DNA of 64,000 nucleotides from Leptolyngbya sp. PCC 7375 (GTDB lineage Bacteria; Cyanobacteriota; Cyanobacteriia; Phormidesmidales; Phormidesmidaceae): NCBI RefSeq assembly GCF_000316115.1, contig NZ_JH993797.1:4636486-4700485 (forward strand), written 5' to 3'. A model generated the notes under the pieces. It worked only from the letters and a program-made list of their open reading frames with translations. It was not told the origin of the DNA and did no database searches. This document shows, piece after piece, positions 9,011 through 17,514 of the stretch (positions are counted from its first letter, which is position 1; the number at the start of each line of letters is the position of its first letter). The position numbers and the translations under genes were made by a program.

Positions 9011-9393
9011 TGGCCCCACAAAATCCGACAAAACGTTTGTTGATTACCCTTGGCCTGGGCTGGTTAGCCTTTGGTGGCCTGGGCCTAGGGCTACGCTATG
9101 GGGTTCAAGTCCCAGAAGTGACTGTGATTATCGATCAGAGTTATTGCCCCCCTGCCCAGTGGCAGACAGCTGTGGTCAAGCCCTACAGCGATCTGTATGA
9201 CAAGAGTCAGGCCAACCAGCGCAAGATTGCCCAAGTAGTGGTGGTCACTGACATTGAGCAAACAACACTGGCTACGATTCCTACCCCCGACGATCTGGGT
9301 AAGCCATTTGGTCAAGCACCTAGCCCAGAAACATTGACTACACTGCAGCAACAGTTTTCAGAAACTGTTGTGCTCAAATGTGGGCCTCATTAA
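9010..9393 (+). CDS. Small single-pass membrane or exported protein, unknown
   Basis: A 127-residue protein with a basic N-terminus and one hydrophobic helix (LLITLGLGWLAFGGLGLGL, about residues 10-28), followed by a roughly 95-residue periplasmic part beginning VTVIIDQSYCPPAQW. A second cysteine sits near the C-terminus (LKCGPH), so a disulfide with the SYCPP cysteine is possible. Its start codon overlaps the stop of the VWA lipoprotein, so the two are translationally coupled and probably act together. I do not recognise a family. Confidence 0.75.
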   Translation: MAPQNPTKRLLITLGLGWLAFGGLGLGLRYGVQVPEVTVIIDQSYCPPAQWQTAVVKPYSDLYDKSQANQRKIAQVVVVTDIEQTTLATIPTPDDLGKPFGQAPSPETLTTLQQQFSETVVLKCGPH

Positions 9394-9438
9394 GGATGTA
9401 TATTTGATAGTGCTTCAAACAACCTCTGCAAAAAAATA

Positions 9439-10131
9439 ATGACTCTCTTTAAAGCTGTGGCTATACAAAGCATACGCAGTCAAGCATTGTTGCCCTTGAG
9501 TTTGCTTCTGTTGTTGCCGGTGACAGCCTGTGATGCAACATCGTCAGATGCTGGTGATATTAGCTCAGAGACTACACAGCCACCGGCTGAATCTATTCCA
9601 GTTGAAGAGTCCCTTACACTCGATGATCCAATCGATGATCCAGATGCAGTACCGGCAGAAGAATTGACGGGTGTAGCCCTCGCTCTGTCTGGAGAAGGCG
9701 TATTAGTGGTCGATCAGCAGTCTGGAAAAACTCAAACCATTCCCTTTGAGACAGATCTTGAGACGTCCCAAACAGCGATTTCTGCGTCTTTAGGAGAACC
9801 CACAGAAACAGCGGAAAATGGCGAATGTGGTGCTGGACCCATGAGTTTCATTACTTGGTCCAATGGTTTTACGCTCAATGCGATGGAGAATCAGTTTGTT
9901 GGTTGGACAGTACGTCCAGAGACTGAGAGTGCAAACTTGACAACGTTGGATGGTGTTGGTCTAGGCTCAACGTTAGTGGAATTGGAAGAGAACTATGATG
10001 TTGGGGTAATAGAAAGTAGTTTAGGAACAGAGTTTAATGCATCCAATAGCTTGTTTGGTTTGTTGGATGCTAATGAGCCGGATGGTATTGTTACCTATTT
10101 ATGGGCTGGCGTAGCTTGTAATTTTCGCTAG
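9439..10131 (+). CDS. Putative lipoprotein, unknown function
   Basis: A 230-residue protein with a signal sequence ending LLLPVTAC, a good lipobox, so Cys31 should be lipidated. An acidic Ser/Thr/Pro linker of about 45 residues (rich in E, D and P) follows, then a compact globular domain from about residue 75 to the end, containing ENGECGAGPMSFITWSNGFTL and a C-terminal WAGVACNFR. The two cysteines in the domain could pair. It begins 45 bases after the coupled VWA pair and may belong to the same transcript. No family is recognised. Confidence 0.75.
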   Translation: MTLFKAVAIQSIRSQALLPLSLLLLLPVTACDATSSDAGDISSETTQPPAESIPVEESLTLDDPIDDPDAVPAEELTGVALALSGEGVLVVDQQSGKTQTIPFETDLETSQTAISASLGEPTETAENGECGAGPMSFITWSNGFTLNAMENQFVGWTVRPETESANLTTLDGVGLGSTLVELEENYDVGVIESSLGTEFNASNSLFGLLDANEPDGIVTYLWAGVACNFR

Positions 10132-10149
10132 TCAACGTCCCGTCTTGCA

Positions 10150-10701
10150 TCACTCTGGGATATTGACTAATTTGTGAACTTCAATGGCAATATCAGGAAA
10201 GGCAATTGGATGTATACTGCCGTCGCTGAAGGTGTTCTGACTTACAAAATCACCCTTTTGTAAGTTTCTAAACACGGTTAGCTGCCTATCTGTGATGTTA
10301 ATGACCCAATACTCTTGGATGCTTGCTTGAGCGTAGAACTTTCGTTTGATATTCAAATCGTAGGTTAGGGTAGTATCTGCCACCTCAACTAACCAATAAA
10401 TATCTTCCGGGTAAGGATGACGTTTTAGATAGAGGGTTTCAGGTAGACGAACAATGGCGATGTCCGGTTGTGGTTCAGAGTCAATAAGGGTGATGGGATG
10501 AGCTTCAAAAACCTTAGCCTGATCTTGCAGCATGCGTCTCAGGTACTCGGCACCGCGATCATTAATAAATCGGTGAAATGCGCCTTCTGGAGCCATGTCC
10601 CAAATTTCTCCGTTGATGAGTTCGCAGCGCCGATGATCGAGAATACCTAGATCCCGCATGTGCTGATAGTCTGCAACTGACCATTTGGTTAATGTGCGCA
10701 T
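10150..10701 (-). CDS. Uma2/DUF820 family protein, PD-(D/E)XK nuclease fold
   Basis: A 183-residue member of a family greatly expanded in cyanobacteria. Visible motifs: RCELINGEIWDMAP (about residues 24-37, with the first acidic residue), PQPDIAIVRLP near 79 and DIYWLVEVADTTLTYDLNIKRKFYAQASIQEYWVI, whose E-V-(A)-D and K give the core of a restriction-endonuclease-like active site. The role of these proteins is not established. The start ATG has a GAAGG seven bases upstream on the minus strand. It stands alone, convergent with the lipoprotein gene. Confidence 0.88.
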   Translation of the reverse strand: MRTLTKWSVADYQHMRDLGILDHRRCELINGEIWDMAPEGAFHRFINDRGAEYLRRMLQDQAKVFEAHPITLIDSEPQPDIAIVRLPETLYLKRHPYPEDIYWLVEVADTTLTYDLNIKRKFYAQASIQEYWVINITDRQLTVFRNLQKGDFVSQNTFSDGSIHPIAFPDIAIEVHKLVNIPE

Positions 10702-10940
10702 GACTTGAACCTTCTATGGAGGGTCGTATATTCATTCATATACTAGCTTTACAAACCTTGAGAGGTAGCGATGACATGGATTTGTAATAGAGCCTGAATA
10801 ATCAAAAAATCCTAAGCAGTTTAATCCCGATCCAGGAATGATGGCTATACTAAAACCCTTGCTCTAATCACCTATGTAGGCAAGATAGGCTAACGTATTT
10901 CCATCTAAATAAAGAGTTAAACGCAACACTTAACTTTGGA

Positions 10941-11699
10941 ATGTCCGATATGGAGTTCACAGAAAGAGTCGCATTGGTGACGGGGGCTGGAACTGGCAAC
11001 GGTGAGGCGATAGCAGAGCGGCTCTTTGTTGGTGGAGCGTCGGTTGGGTTGGTTAGTCGTCACCTGGATACGGTGCAAACAGTCTGTCAGAGAATTGACC
11101 CTGAAGGCGTACGGACGTTGGCTGTTGAGGCAGATGTACGTGACCCGAAGGCTATGGAGGCTGCGGTGAAGCGTATCGTCGAGCGATTTGGCAAGCTCGA
11201 TCTGGCCGTAAACAATGCTGGCATCACTGGTCCAGCTGGAGTACCCGTGCAGGATATAGAAGTGGAAATATGGCAGGAGGTAATCGAAACTGACCTGACA
11301 GGGGTCTTCTACTCAATGAAGTATGAGATACCCGCGATGCTGGCAAATGGGTCGGGTTCGATCGTCAATATGTCGTCTGCCAATGGTTTAGTAGGACTGT
11401 CGGGAATGGCTGCATATACCACGGCCAAACATGGCATCATTGGGCTCACCCGTTCTGTGGCACTGGAGTTGGCCGAGTCTAATATCCGTGTATGTGCAGT
11501 TGCACCAGGCTATGTCGCAACCCCACGGATCATGGATTCTGGCAAAGAGGTGACGGACTGGATGGCTAGCGTACATCCCATGAAGCGTCTCGCCACCCGG
11601 GAAGAAGTTGCGGATCTTGTCGCATATCTCTTAAGTGAGCGCGCGGCTTTCATTACCGGGAGTGTTCATTCTATCGATGGCGGGTATACCGCACAGTAA
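10941..11699 (+). CDS. Short-chain dehydrogenase/reductase (FabG-like)
   Basis: A 252-residue classical SDR. The cofactor loop is VTGAGTGNGEAIAERL; the third glycine of TGxxxGxG is present (G-N-G). ADVRD near residue 64 and LAVNNAGI near 91 give the NNAG motif; the catalytic set is Ser in MSSANG near 144 and Y-TTA-K near 157-161. The C-terminal SGSVHSIDGGYTAQ matches the family end. The substrate cannot be read from sequence: FabG-type 3-oxoacyl reduction, sugar or alcohol oxidation are all possible. It is convergent with the antiporter gene and has no pathway neighbours, although the beta-oxidation genes lie 6 kb away. Confidence 0.88.
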   Translation: MSDMEFTERVALVTGAGTGNGEAIAERLFVGGASVGLVSRHLDTVQTVCQRIDPEGVRTLAVEADVRDPKAMEAAVKRIVERFGKLDLAVNNAGITGPAGVPVQDIEVEIWQEVIETDLTGVFYSMKYEIPAMLANGSGSIVNMSSANGLVGLSGMAAYTTAKHGIIGLTRSVALELAESNIRVCAVAPGYVATPRIMDSGKEVTDWMASVHPMKRLATREEVADLVAYLLSERAAFITGSVHSIDGGYTAQ

Positions 11700-11760
11700 C
11701 GCACTTGCTCATAACAACGTTCCAGCGGACGCTGCTACACGTTACCGCTGAACCGGAGCG

Positions 11761-13377
11761 TTAAGTTGTTTCCACAATCACAACTGGTAAAGGGCTCGTT
11801 TCTACCACTGCCCGTGAAACAGATCCAACTAGTAAGGTTTCTAGATGTCGATGTCCTCGCTTACCCATGACGATTTCTGCGGCTCCATAGTCCTGGGCTA
11901 TTCGTAGGATGTCTGTAGAGATAGCTCCAGATGTCGTGATAAATCGATGGCGGATGTCGGCTAAGTGTTGTTTGGTCTGTTGTTTGATTTGGTGGATACC
12001 TTGAGGATCCTCAAGGCGTTGGACGTGTAAAACCACCACATCGCCATCACATCGGCGGGCGAGGTCGGCAACTTTTGTGAGAACCTGTTCTGCTAGGGGA
12101 GAGGTGTCAACAGCAGCGAGCAGAACAATATGACGATTTACAGAGACTTTGGTAGGGTCCACCTCGCCTTTTTCTAGCAGTTTTGGGGCAAAGGTGGGGA
12201 TGGCCCAGGCTCCTAAGGGCGCTGTGACTAAAATCGATAGAGCAGCAAGGGCAAGAATTGTGTCACCCCCAGTAACACCTTGGGCTAAGGGAATAGCCCC
12301 AATTGCTGCTTGGACTGTGGCTTTTGCGGAATTACCTGAGAGCAAAAACAGGCGTTCTTGTCGGGTCCAGTTGCTGCCTAAAGTTGCAAGATACCAGCCC
12401 AGGGAACGTCCCACTAATGTGCCAATCGCTAATATTAGCAATCCGACCAGGAGAGTATCTTCTAAAACATGGAGCTGAATGCTTGCTCCTAGCAATACAA
12501 ACAGAATAATCTCAGCAATCACCCAAAGACTGTTAAATCCTTCGCGTAGTCGTCTGGCTAGCGGGCCATCCAGCTCAATCAGAAAGAATCCGGTGGTCAT
12601 GACGGCTAAATAGCCAGAGAATATGGGGATATGTTCTGCAAGAACAACCAGTAGTAATGCAACGCTGGCGGCAACGAGGGTATCCTGAATGGCATTCTGA
12701 GTCCAGTTTTGTTTGGCTAAAACCATTACCAGTAAACGGGCCGTGAGCCAGCCTAATATGATGCCTAAACTGACTTGCAGGATGACCTGAAGTGGCAGAA
12801 GTTGCACAGGGCTGAGGCTGAGACCGCCAAACGCGATGCCCGTGGCAGTTCCTTGGGTGAGAAATGCTAGCAATAGGCTAAATACGAGTAACAGCAGCAC
12901 ATCTGACAGAGCACTACCAGTTAAAATGGCGTCAGGGATACCTTTTTTGACACCCCAGCCGAGGCTCTTTAGGCGCAGCATTCCTGGCACGATGACCGCT
13001 GGAGATTCTGCTCCAAGGATGCAGCCGAGCAGTAGCCCAGTGGCTAAATCAAATTGAAATAACCAGATAGCGGCTAGAGCGACGGCGATGGCTTCACAGG
13101 TGGCGGGTAAGAAGCCAAGTCTTAGGGCGACGGTGCCTTGCTGGGTTAGCTTTTCACGGTCTAGGCCCAGACCCGCTTTCATGAGGATCACCATGACAGC
13201 AATGGTGCGGAGAGAGTCGGCTGCACCCAGCACTCCAGGGCTGAGCACGTTGGTGACTTGGGGACCGAGGAGGATACCTGCGAGGACCATGCCGACCAGG
13301 GCTGGGGCTTTGAGCCGTCGGGCGATTTGTCCGGCAAAAAAGCCTGTGAGGAGGATCCAGATGATGCTTTCTAGCAT
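11761..13377 (-). CDS. CPA2-type cation:proton antiporter fused to a universal stress protein domain
   Basis: A 538-residue inner-membrane protein. Residues 1 to about 385 form some 12 hydrophobic segments of the Na+/H+ exchanger fold (FFAGQIARRLKAPALVGMVLAGILLGP at the start, LMKAGLGLDRE, GAESPAVIVPGML). Residues about 400-538 form a cytoplasmic UspA domain beginning NRHIVLLAAVDTSPLAEQVL and ending with the ATP-binding-type G-x2-G-x9-G-(S/T) region, GKRGHRHLETLLVGSVSRAVV. UspA tails are usually thought to regulate transport through nucleotide binding (family knowledge). The ion is unknown. Nothing in the sequence ties it to the adjacent TetR-dev unit. Confidence 0.88.
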   Translation of the reverse strand: MLESIIWILLTGFFAGQIARRLKAPALVGMVLAGILLGPQVTNVLSPGVLGAADSLRTIAVMVILMKAGLGLDREKLTQQGTVALRLGFLPATCEAIAVALAAIWLFQFDLATGLLLGCILGAESPAVIVPGMLRLKSLGWGVKKGIPDAILTGSALSDVLLLLVFSLLLAFLTQGTATGIAFGGLSLSPVQLLPLQVILQVSLGIILGWLTARLLVMVLAKQNWTQNAIQDTLVAASVALLLVVLAEHIPIFSGYLAVMTTGFFLIELDGPLARRLREGFNSLWVIAEIILFVLLGASIQLHVLEDTLLVGLLILAIGTLVGRSLGWYLATLGSNWTRQERLFLLSGNSAKATVQAAIGAIPLAQGVTGGDTILALAALSILVTAPLGAWAIPTFAPKLLEKGEVDPTKVSVNRHIVLLAAVDTSPLAEQVLTKVADLARRCDGDVVVLHVQRLEDPQGIHQIKQQTKQHLADIRHRFITTSGAISTDILRIAQDYGAAEIVMGKRGHRHLETLLVGSVSRAVVETSPLPVVIVETT

Positions 13378-13554
13378 TGGGTCGATGACTGGGAAAGGTT
13401 GAAGATGGCTCAGGGATAACCATACCCGTTCTTGTCGGTACTGGTTGAGTGCAGGGTGGGCTAATACTTCTTCAGGAGATGTTGATTTTGACTCTGCTCA
13501 GCCAGCTATTTCGCGGGGGATCAGTGAAGTCGAACCCCGATCACTGCGAGTTGT

Positions 13555-14196
13555 TTATGCCTGATAATGACCGCCAGCCATCATGAGATCAACTAAGCCA
13601 TCGACCATGCGATCGCACTCTAACGGCATAATCTCTTTCCCGCCCATCATCTCCTGCACAATCAGATAGTGAACCATTGAGCCGGAAAAGACCCGAGCCG
13701 CAATCTCAGGATCTGCAAACTCTAGCTCGGGATGATGGGCCAGATAAGCCGATAGCCTTTCCAATAAAGGTTTAGTCAGCTCTCGCACAAAGGTTTGGGC
13801 TAGTTCAGGAAACTGCTCAGATTCACCAATAATCAAGCGCATCAGGGTGAGGAACGGTTGATTGCTAACCGCCTCATTGATAAATGATCGCCCCATTTTG
13901 CGCAGCATGACGTCAGGCGAGGTGGGCATTTCTGCACGTGCAGGTAAGTTTCCCATCATGTTGCTGCTTTTGTGCAGCAGCTGTTGCACTAATGCGACAA
14001 ACAATCCCTCTTTATCCTGAAAATAGCTGTATAGCGTGGGTTTTGACACCCCTGCGGCCTTGGCGATACGAGCCATACTCGCTGCAGCATACCCTTGGGC
14101 CATGAATACTTCGAAAGCACCTGCCAGAATCGCTTTGGCTTTGTCAGCTTTAGGATCTGAGGATGCGTCGGATGGGGCAGGGGGGACAGGGCTCAC
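13555..14196 (-). CDS. TetR/AcrR family transcriptional regulator
   Basis: A 213-residue repressor-type protein. An N-terminal helix-turn-helix domain is clear: AILAGAFEVFMAQGYAAASMARIAKAAGVSKPTLYSYFQDKEGLF (about residues 22-66, written here only as its landmarks ASMARIAKAAGVSK and TLYSYFQ). The rest is an all-helical ligand-binding domain with FINEAVSNQPFL and a TetR_C-like end. The start is a GTG preceded by GGAG eight bases upstream; no closer ATG exists. It diverges from devB over a shared 114-base intergenic region that contains a near-perfect operator, so auto-repression together with repression of dev is expected (inference). The ligand is unknown. Confidence 0.9.
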   Translation of the reverse strand: MSPVPPAPSDASSDPKADKAKAILAGAFEVFMAQGYAAASMARIAKAAGVSKPTLYSYFQDKEGLFVALVQQLLHKSSNMMGNLPARAEMPTSPDVMLRKMGRSFINEAVSNQPFLTLMRLIIGESEQFPELAQTFVRELTKPLLERLSAYLAHHPELEFADPEIAARVFSGSMVHYLIVQEMMGGKEIMPLECDRMVDGLVDLMMAGGHYQA

Positions 14197-14231
14197 TCAA
14201 ATAACTCCGAAGGGTGGGAAACGGGATCTCA

Positions 14232-14284
14232 TTTTACTAAACCGTTTTGATTTTTATTGACTTTACTAAACGGTTTAGTAAAAT
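14232..14284 (+). promoter_or_regulatory. dev promoter with TetR operator
   Basis: A perfect palindrome with 10-base arms around one central base lies at 14262-14282 (tttactaaac g gtttagtaaa). A second copy at 14233-14243 keeps the left arm (tttactaaac) but has a degenerate right arm. A sigma-70-type promoter on the plus strand, TTGACT (14257-14262), 16 bases, TAAAAT (14279-14284), straddles the palindrome, so a bound repressor would block RNA polymerase. The palindrome has the size and form typical of TetR/AcrR operators and lies between the regulator and its likely target. Confidence 0.82.
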
Positions 14285-14310
14285 AAAAGTATAGCGAGTT
14301 GCGTAAGCTC

Positions 14311-15492
14311 ATGAATCTCAATCTGATAAATCCCCAAAAAATAGCTGTAAGCCGTCAGTGGTGGTTGATTGTGGGTGTCGCTGTTTTAGGTGTAGTGGGC
14401 GTTACGGCTTGGCGTAGTGCTCAGGTCCCGAATCAGCGTGAAGAGCAGGTGGCTGTGCTGCCTGACATCACATCAGTGACCGCTCTAGGTCGTTTGGAGC
14501 CAGACGGTGAAACGATTGATCTGACGGCTCCTACTTCTGCCCAGGAGAGTCGGATTCAGGAGCTACTGGTGAAAGAGGGTGATGTTGTAGAGGCGGGGCA
14601 GGTCATTGCGATATTGGATAATCGCGATCGCATGCAAGCCGCGTTGCAAAAAGCTGAGCAACAAGTGCAAATTGCCCGCGCCCAGCTGGCCCAAGTTCAG
14701 GCGGGTGCCCAAACTGGCGAATTGCAGGCGCAAGTGGCAGAAATCGCTCGGCTTGAGGCTGACCAGGCCGGTAATATCAGTGCCCAGCGAGCGACTGTTG
14801 CTCGCCTGGATGCTGAAGTGCAACATGCTCAAATTGAGGCCCAGCGCTATGGGTCGCTATATCAGCAGGGGGCGGTCTCGGCGTCCCAGCGCGATGCTAA
14901 ACAGCTGACTTACACCACAGCCCAACGCCAGCTTCAGGAAGCTCAAGCTTCTTTAGGACGAATTGAGTCAGCAGGTCAGGAGCAAATTACCCAGGCCCGT
15001 GCCACCCTCGACCGGATTGCAGAGGTGCGTCCGGTGGATGTGGATGCAGCTGAGGCGGACGTGCAATCTGCGATCGCAGGCGTGGCAGAAGCGCAAGCCA
15101 ACCTTGATCAGACTTATGTGCGCTCTCCTCGCGACGGACAAGTCCTGAAAATTCACACCCGATCGGGAGAAACCATCGGTGATGAAGGGATTGCCACCCT
15201 GGGCCATACCCAGCAGATGATGGTGGTTGCTGAGGTTTACCAGGATGATATTGCCAAGGTAAATGCGGGTCAGCGGGTGGAGATTACGACGCCTATTATT
15301 GACGATGTTCTACAGGGAACGGTTCAACGAATTGGTTTTCAGGTGGAATCGCAACAGGTGGTCAATGAAGATCCGGCGGCCAATATTGATGCCAAGGTCG
15401 TAGAGGTTCATATTCAACTCGATGACCCTGATGGTGAGACGGTTGCAACGCTAACAAATTTGCAGGTCACCGCCGCCATTCAAATTAAATAG
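14311..15492 (+). CDS. devB: DevB/HlyD-type membrane fusion protein of an ABC exporter
   Basis: Periplasmic adaptor linking an ABC exporter to a TolC-like outer-membrane channel. The ATG at 14311 is chosen over an upstream TTG. One N-terminal membrane helix (WWLIVGVAVLGVVGVTAW), a lipoyl-type half motif (SRIQELLVKEGDVVEAGQVIAILDNRDR, landmarks VKEGD and VEAGQ), a long alpha-helical hairpin rich in Ala and Gln (about residues 105-250), then the second lipoyl half near YVRSPRDGQVLKIHTRSGE and a beta-barrel domain. In Nostoc/Anabaena the DevBCA family exports heterocyst glycolipids; relatives exist in non-heterocystous species. First gene of a three-gene operon controlled by the operator described at 14232-14284. 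Confidence 0.9.
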   Translation: MNLNLINPQKIAVSRQWWLIVGVAVLGVVGVTAWRSAQVPNQREEQVAVLPDITSVTALGRLEPDGETIDLTAPTSAQESRIQELLVKEGDVVEAGQVIAILDNRDRMQAALQKAEQQVQIARAQLAQVQAGAQTGELQAQVAEIARLEADQAGNISAQRATVARLDAEVQHAQIEAQRYGSLYQQGAVSASQRDAKQLTYTTAQRQLQEAQASLGRIESAGQEQITQARATLDRIAEVRPVDVDAAEADVQSAIAGVAEAQANLDQTYVRSPRDGQVLKIHTRSGETIGDEGIATLGHTQQMMVVAEVYQDDIAKVNAGQRVEITTPIIDDVLQGTVQRIGFQVESQQVVNEDPAANIDAKVVEVHIQLDDPDGETVATLTNLQVTAAIQIK

Positions 15493-15509
15493 ATTTTTGT
15501 TCCCATATT

Positions 15510-15547
15510 CCCGTGTAGAGGCGTTCCATGGAACGTCTCTACACGGG
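15510..15547. repeat. 38-base near-perfect palindrome inside the dev operon
   Basis: Two 19-base arms meeting at ccatgg, with a single mismatch that would be a G-T pair in RNA (cccgtgtagaggcgttcc on the left; right arm ends tctctacacggg). Short palindromes containing gtagag...ctctac are widespread in cyanobacterial genomes. Located between devB and devC, it would form a long stable stem in the dev mRNA and could set the ratio of adaptor to transporter. Confidence 0.85.
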
Positions 15548-15570
15548 GTCCTCCCACCTCTATTGGTCCC

Positions 15571-16752
15571 ATGAACCCTCTCAAAATTATTAAATCTCTC
15601 CAAGAACGAACGCCCCTCGGGTTGTTGCAATTAAAACACGACCCCATGAGATTGCTAACTGCGATCGCAGGTATCACCTTTGCCGATGTGCTGATTTTTA
15701 TGCAGTTAGGGTTTTCAGATGCGCTCTATAAAACCAACACCCAATACCCTCGGTCTCTTCAGTCAGATATTGTTCTGATTAGTACCCAGGCCAAGAATTT
15801 TGGACAGTTGCGTACCATTCCTCGTCGACGGTTATATCAAGCACAGGATGTACCGGGGGTTGTTTCTGCCGATGCTCTTTATGTGGGCTCTGTAGAGTGG
15901 CGTAATCCTCAAACACGTAAGAAAACCTCCATGATGATTGTTGGGCAAAATCCCCATCGCCCTGCCTTTGATATTCCTGAGGTGAATGCCAAAATTTCGG
16001 AGACTCGCATGCCGTATCATGTTCTCTTTGATCAGGCGTCGCGGGGTGATTATCAAGCGATGATTGCCAAAGTACAAGCGGGACAATTGGCCACAACTGA
16101 GGTTGGTGTGAATACGGTAACGGTTTCAGGGTTGTTCACAGTAGGTGCATCCTTTTCTGATGATGGGGCCTTGATCACCAGCGATCAAAACTTTTTACGA
16201 TTGTTTCCTAGACGTGAAGCAGGCACTGTCAGTTTAGGGTTGATCAATGTCGATCCGGCCTATGACCCTGAGCAAGTTAGAGAACAACTCATAGCTCGTC
16301 TGCCGGAAGATGTCATGGTGTTAACCCATGATGGCTATATCGACTTTGAGTTAAATGAGATTCAGGCTAACTCTCCCATTGGGTTTGTGTTTGGTCTCGG
16401 AACGACCATGGGCTTTATTGTGGGAGTGGTAATTGTCTATCAGGTGCTTTCCACGGATGTGAATAGTCATCTGGCTGAGTATGCCACGTTTAAGGCCATG
16501 GGCTATCGCAATAGCTATCTTCTCGGTGTTGTTTTTGAAGAAGCTTTAATCCTCTCATTTCTAGGATTTTTTCCCAGCTTAGCTATTGCCCTTGGTGCGT
16601 ATAGTTTGACGGCTACAGCGACGGCGTTGCCGATTGCGATGCCTGTGAGCCGGACATTTGTGGTGTTTGTCCTGACATTGGTGATGTGTAATGTTTCCGG
16701 TGCGATCGCAACCCGTCGTCTCCAAGCGGCTGATCCGGCGGACATTTTCTAA
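15571..16752 (+). CDS. devC: DevC-type ABC exporter permease
   Basis: A 393-residue inner-membrane permease of the MacB/FtsX-like type. An N-terminal transmembrane segment (LLTAIAGITFADVLIFMQLGF, landmarks AGITFADVLIF) is followed by a large periplasmic domain of about 200 residues, then three C-terminal helices (FVFGLGTTMGFIVGVVIVYQVL, VFEEALILSFLGFFPSLAIALG, VVFVLTLVMCNVSGAIA). The cytoplasmic stretch NSHLAEYATFKAMGYRNSYL, containing the E-x-A-x-x-K-A-x-G signature, contacts the ATPase. Ends 27 bases before the devA ATG. Confidence 0.93.
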   Translation: MNPLKIIKSLQERTPLGLLQLKHDPMRLLTAIAGITFADVLIFMQLGFSDALYKTNTQYPRSLQSDIVLISTQAKNFGQLRTIPRRRLYQAQDVPGVVSADALYVGSVEWRNPQTRKKTSMMIVGQNPHRPAFDIPEVNAKISETRMPYHVLFDQASRGDYQAMIAKVQAGQLATTEVGVNTVTVSGLFTVGASFSDDGALITSDQNFLRLFPRREAGTVSLGLINVDPAYDPEQVREQLIARLPEDVMVLTHDGYIDFELNEIQANSPIGFVFGLGTTMGFIVGVVIVYQVLSTDVNSHLAEYATFKAMGYRNSYLLGVVFEEALILSFLGFFPSLAIALGAYSLTATATALPIAMPVSRTFVVFVLTLVMCNVSGAIATRRLQAADPADIF

Positions 16753-16779
16753 CAAGCGGTGGAGCCTTGTAATAAACCT

Positions 16780-17472
16780 ATGACAACAGCACCTGCTATT
16801 TCTGTTCACAAGTTAGACCATTATTTTGGCTCTGGGCAACTGCGCAAACAAGCCTTGTTTGACATCAATTTAGACATTGCAGCTGGAGAAATTGTGATTA
16901 TGACGGGTCCCTCTGGTTCTGGAAAAACCACGCTGCTCACCCTGATTGGTGGCTTACGCTCGGCGCAATCCGGGAGCCTACAAGTTGTAGGACAGGAGTT
17001 ATGTCAGGCCAGTGGGCAGGCTCTAGTCAAAGCGCGGCGCAATAATGGTTATATATTTCAAGCCCATAACCTGCATGGTAGCCTGACTGCACTGGAAAAT
17101 GTGCAAATGGGCCTGGAAGTGCAGGGAAGATTTACTAAACAAGCCAGGCATCATCGAGCCGCAGAGATGCTGAAGCAGGTTGGGCTAGAAGAGAGGACTG
17201 ACTACTATCCTGCTGATTTATCGGGCGGACAAAAACAACGAGTTGCGATCGCGCGTGCGCTAGTCAGCCATCCTAAGATTGTGTTGGCTGATGAACCGAC
17301 AGCGGCCTTAGATAAAAAATCAGGCCGAGATGTGGTAGACATTATGCACAACTTAGCTAAAGAGCAGGGCTGTACGATTCTACTAGTCACCCACGACAAT
17401 CGTATTTTAGACATTGCCGACCGTATCATTTACATGGAAGATGGACGTTTGTCGAGGCAAGATGCAGGATAG
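16780..17472 (+). CDS. devA: DevA-type ABC exporter ATP-binding protein
   Basis: A 230-residue ATPase of the LolD/MacB-like class. Walker A is GPSGSGKTT, the ABC signature is LSGGQKQRVAIARAL, Walker B is IVLADEPTAALD, and the H-loop is LLVTHDNR. The ATG at 16780 (MTTAPAISVHK) is preferred to an in-frame GTG at 16759 because family members begin near this point. It completes the devBCA operon and is convergent with fadE; 42 bases separate the two stop codons. Confidence 0.94.
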   Translation: MTTAPAISVHKLDHYFGSGQLRKQALFDINLDIAAGEIVIMTGPSGSGKTTLLTLIGGLRSAQSGSLQVVGQELCQASGQALVKARRNNGYIFQAHNLHGSLTALENVQMGLEVQGRFTKQARHHRAAEMLKQVGLEERTDYYPADLSGGQKQRVAIARALVSHPKIVLADEPTAALDKKSGRDVVDIMHNLAKEQGCTILLVTHDNRILDIADRIIYMEDGRLSRQDAG

Positions 17473-17514
17473 TGGAGCCTTGTATCAGTCCTTTGTTTCC
17501 TAACAGCTTTGCCC

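Noticed and set aside
13515..13550. ggttcgact-like sequence resembling a tRNA T-loop
   Set aside because: The bases on either side do not make a T-arm, and no acceptor, D or anticodon stems were found.
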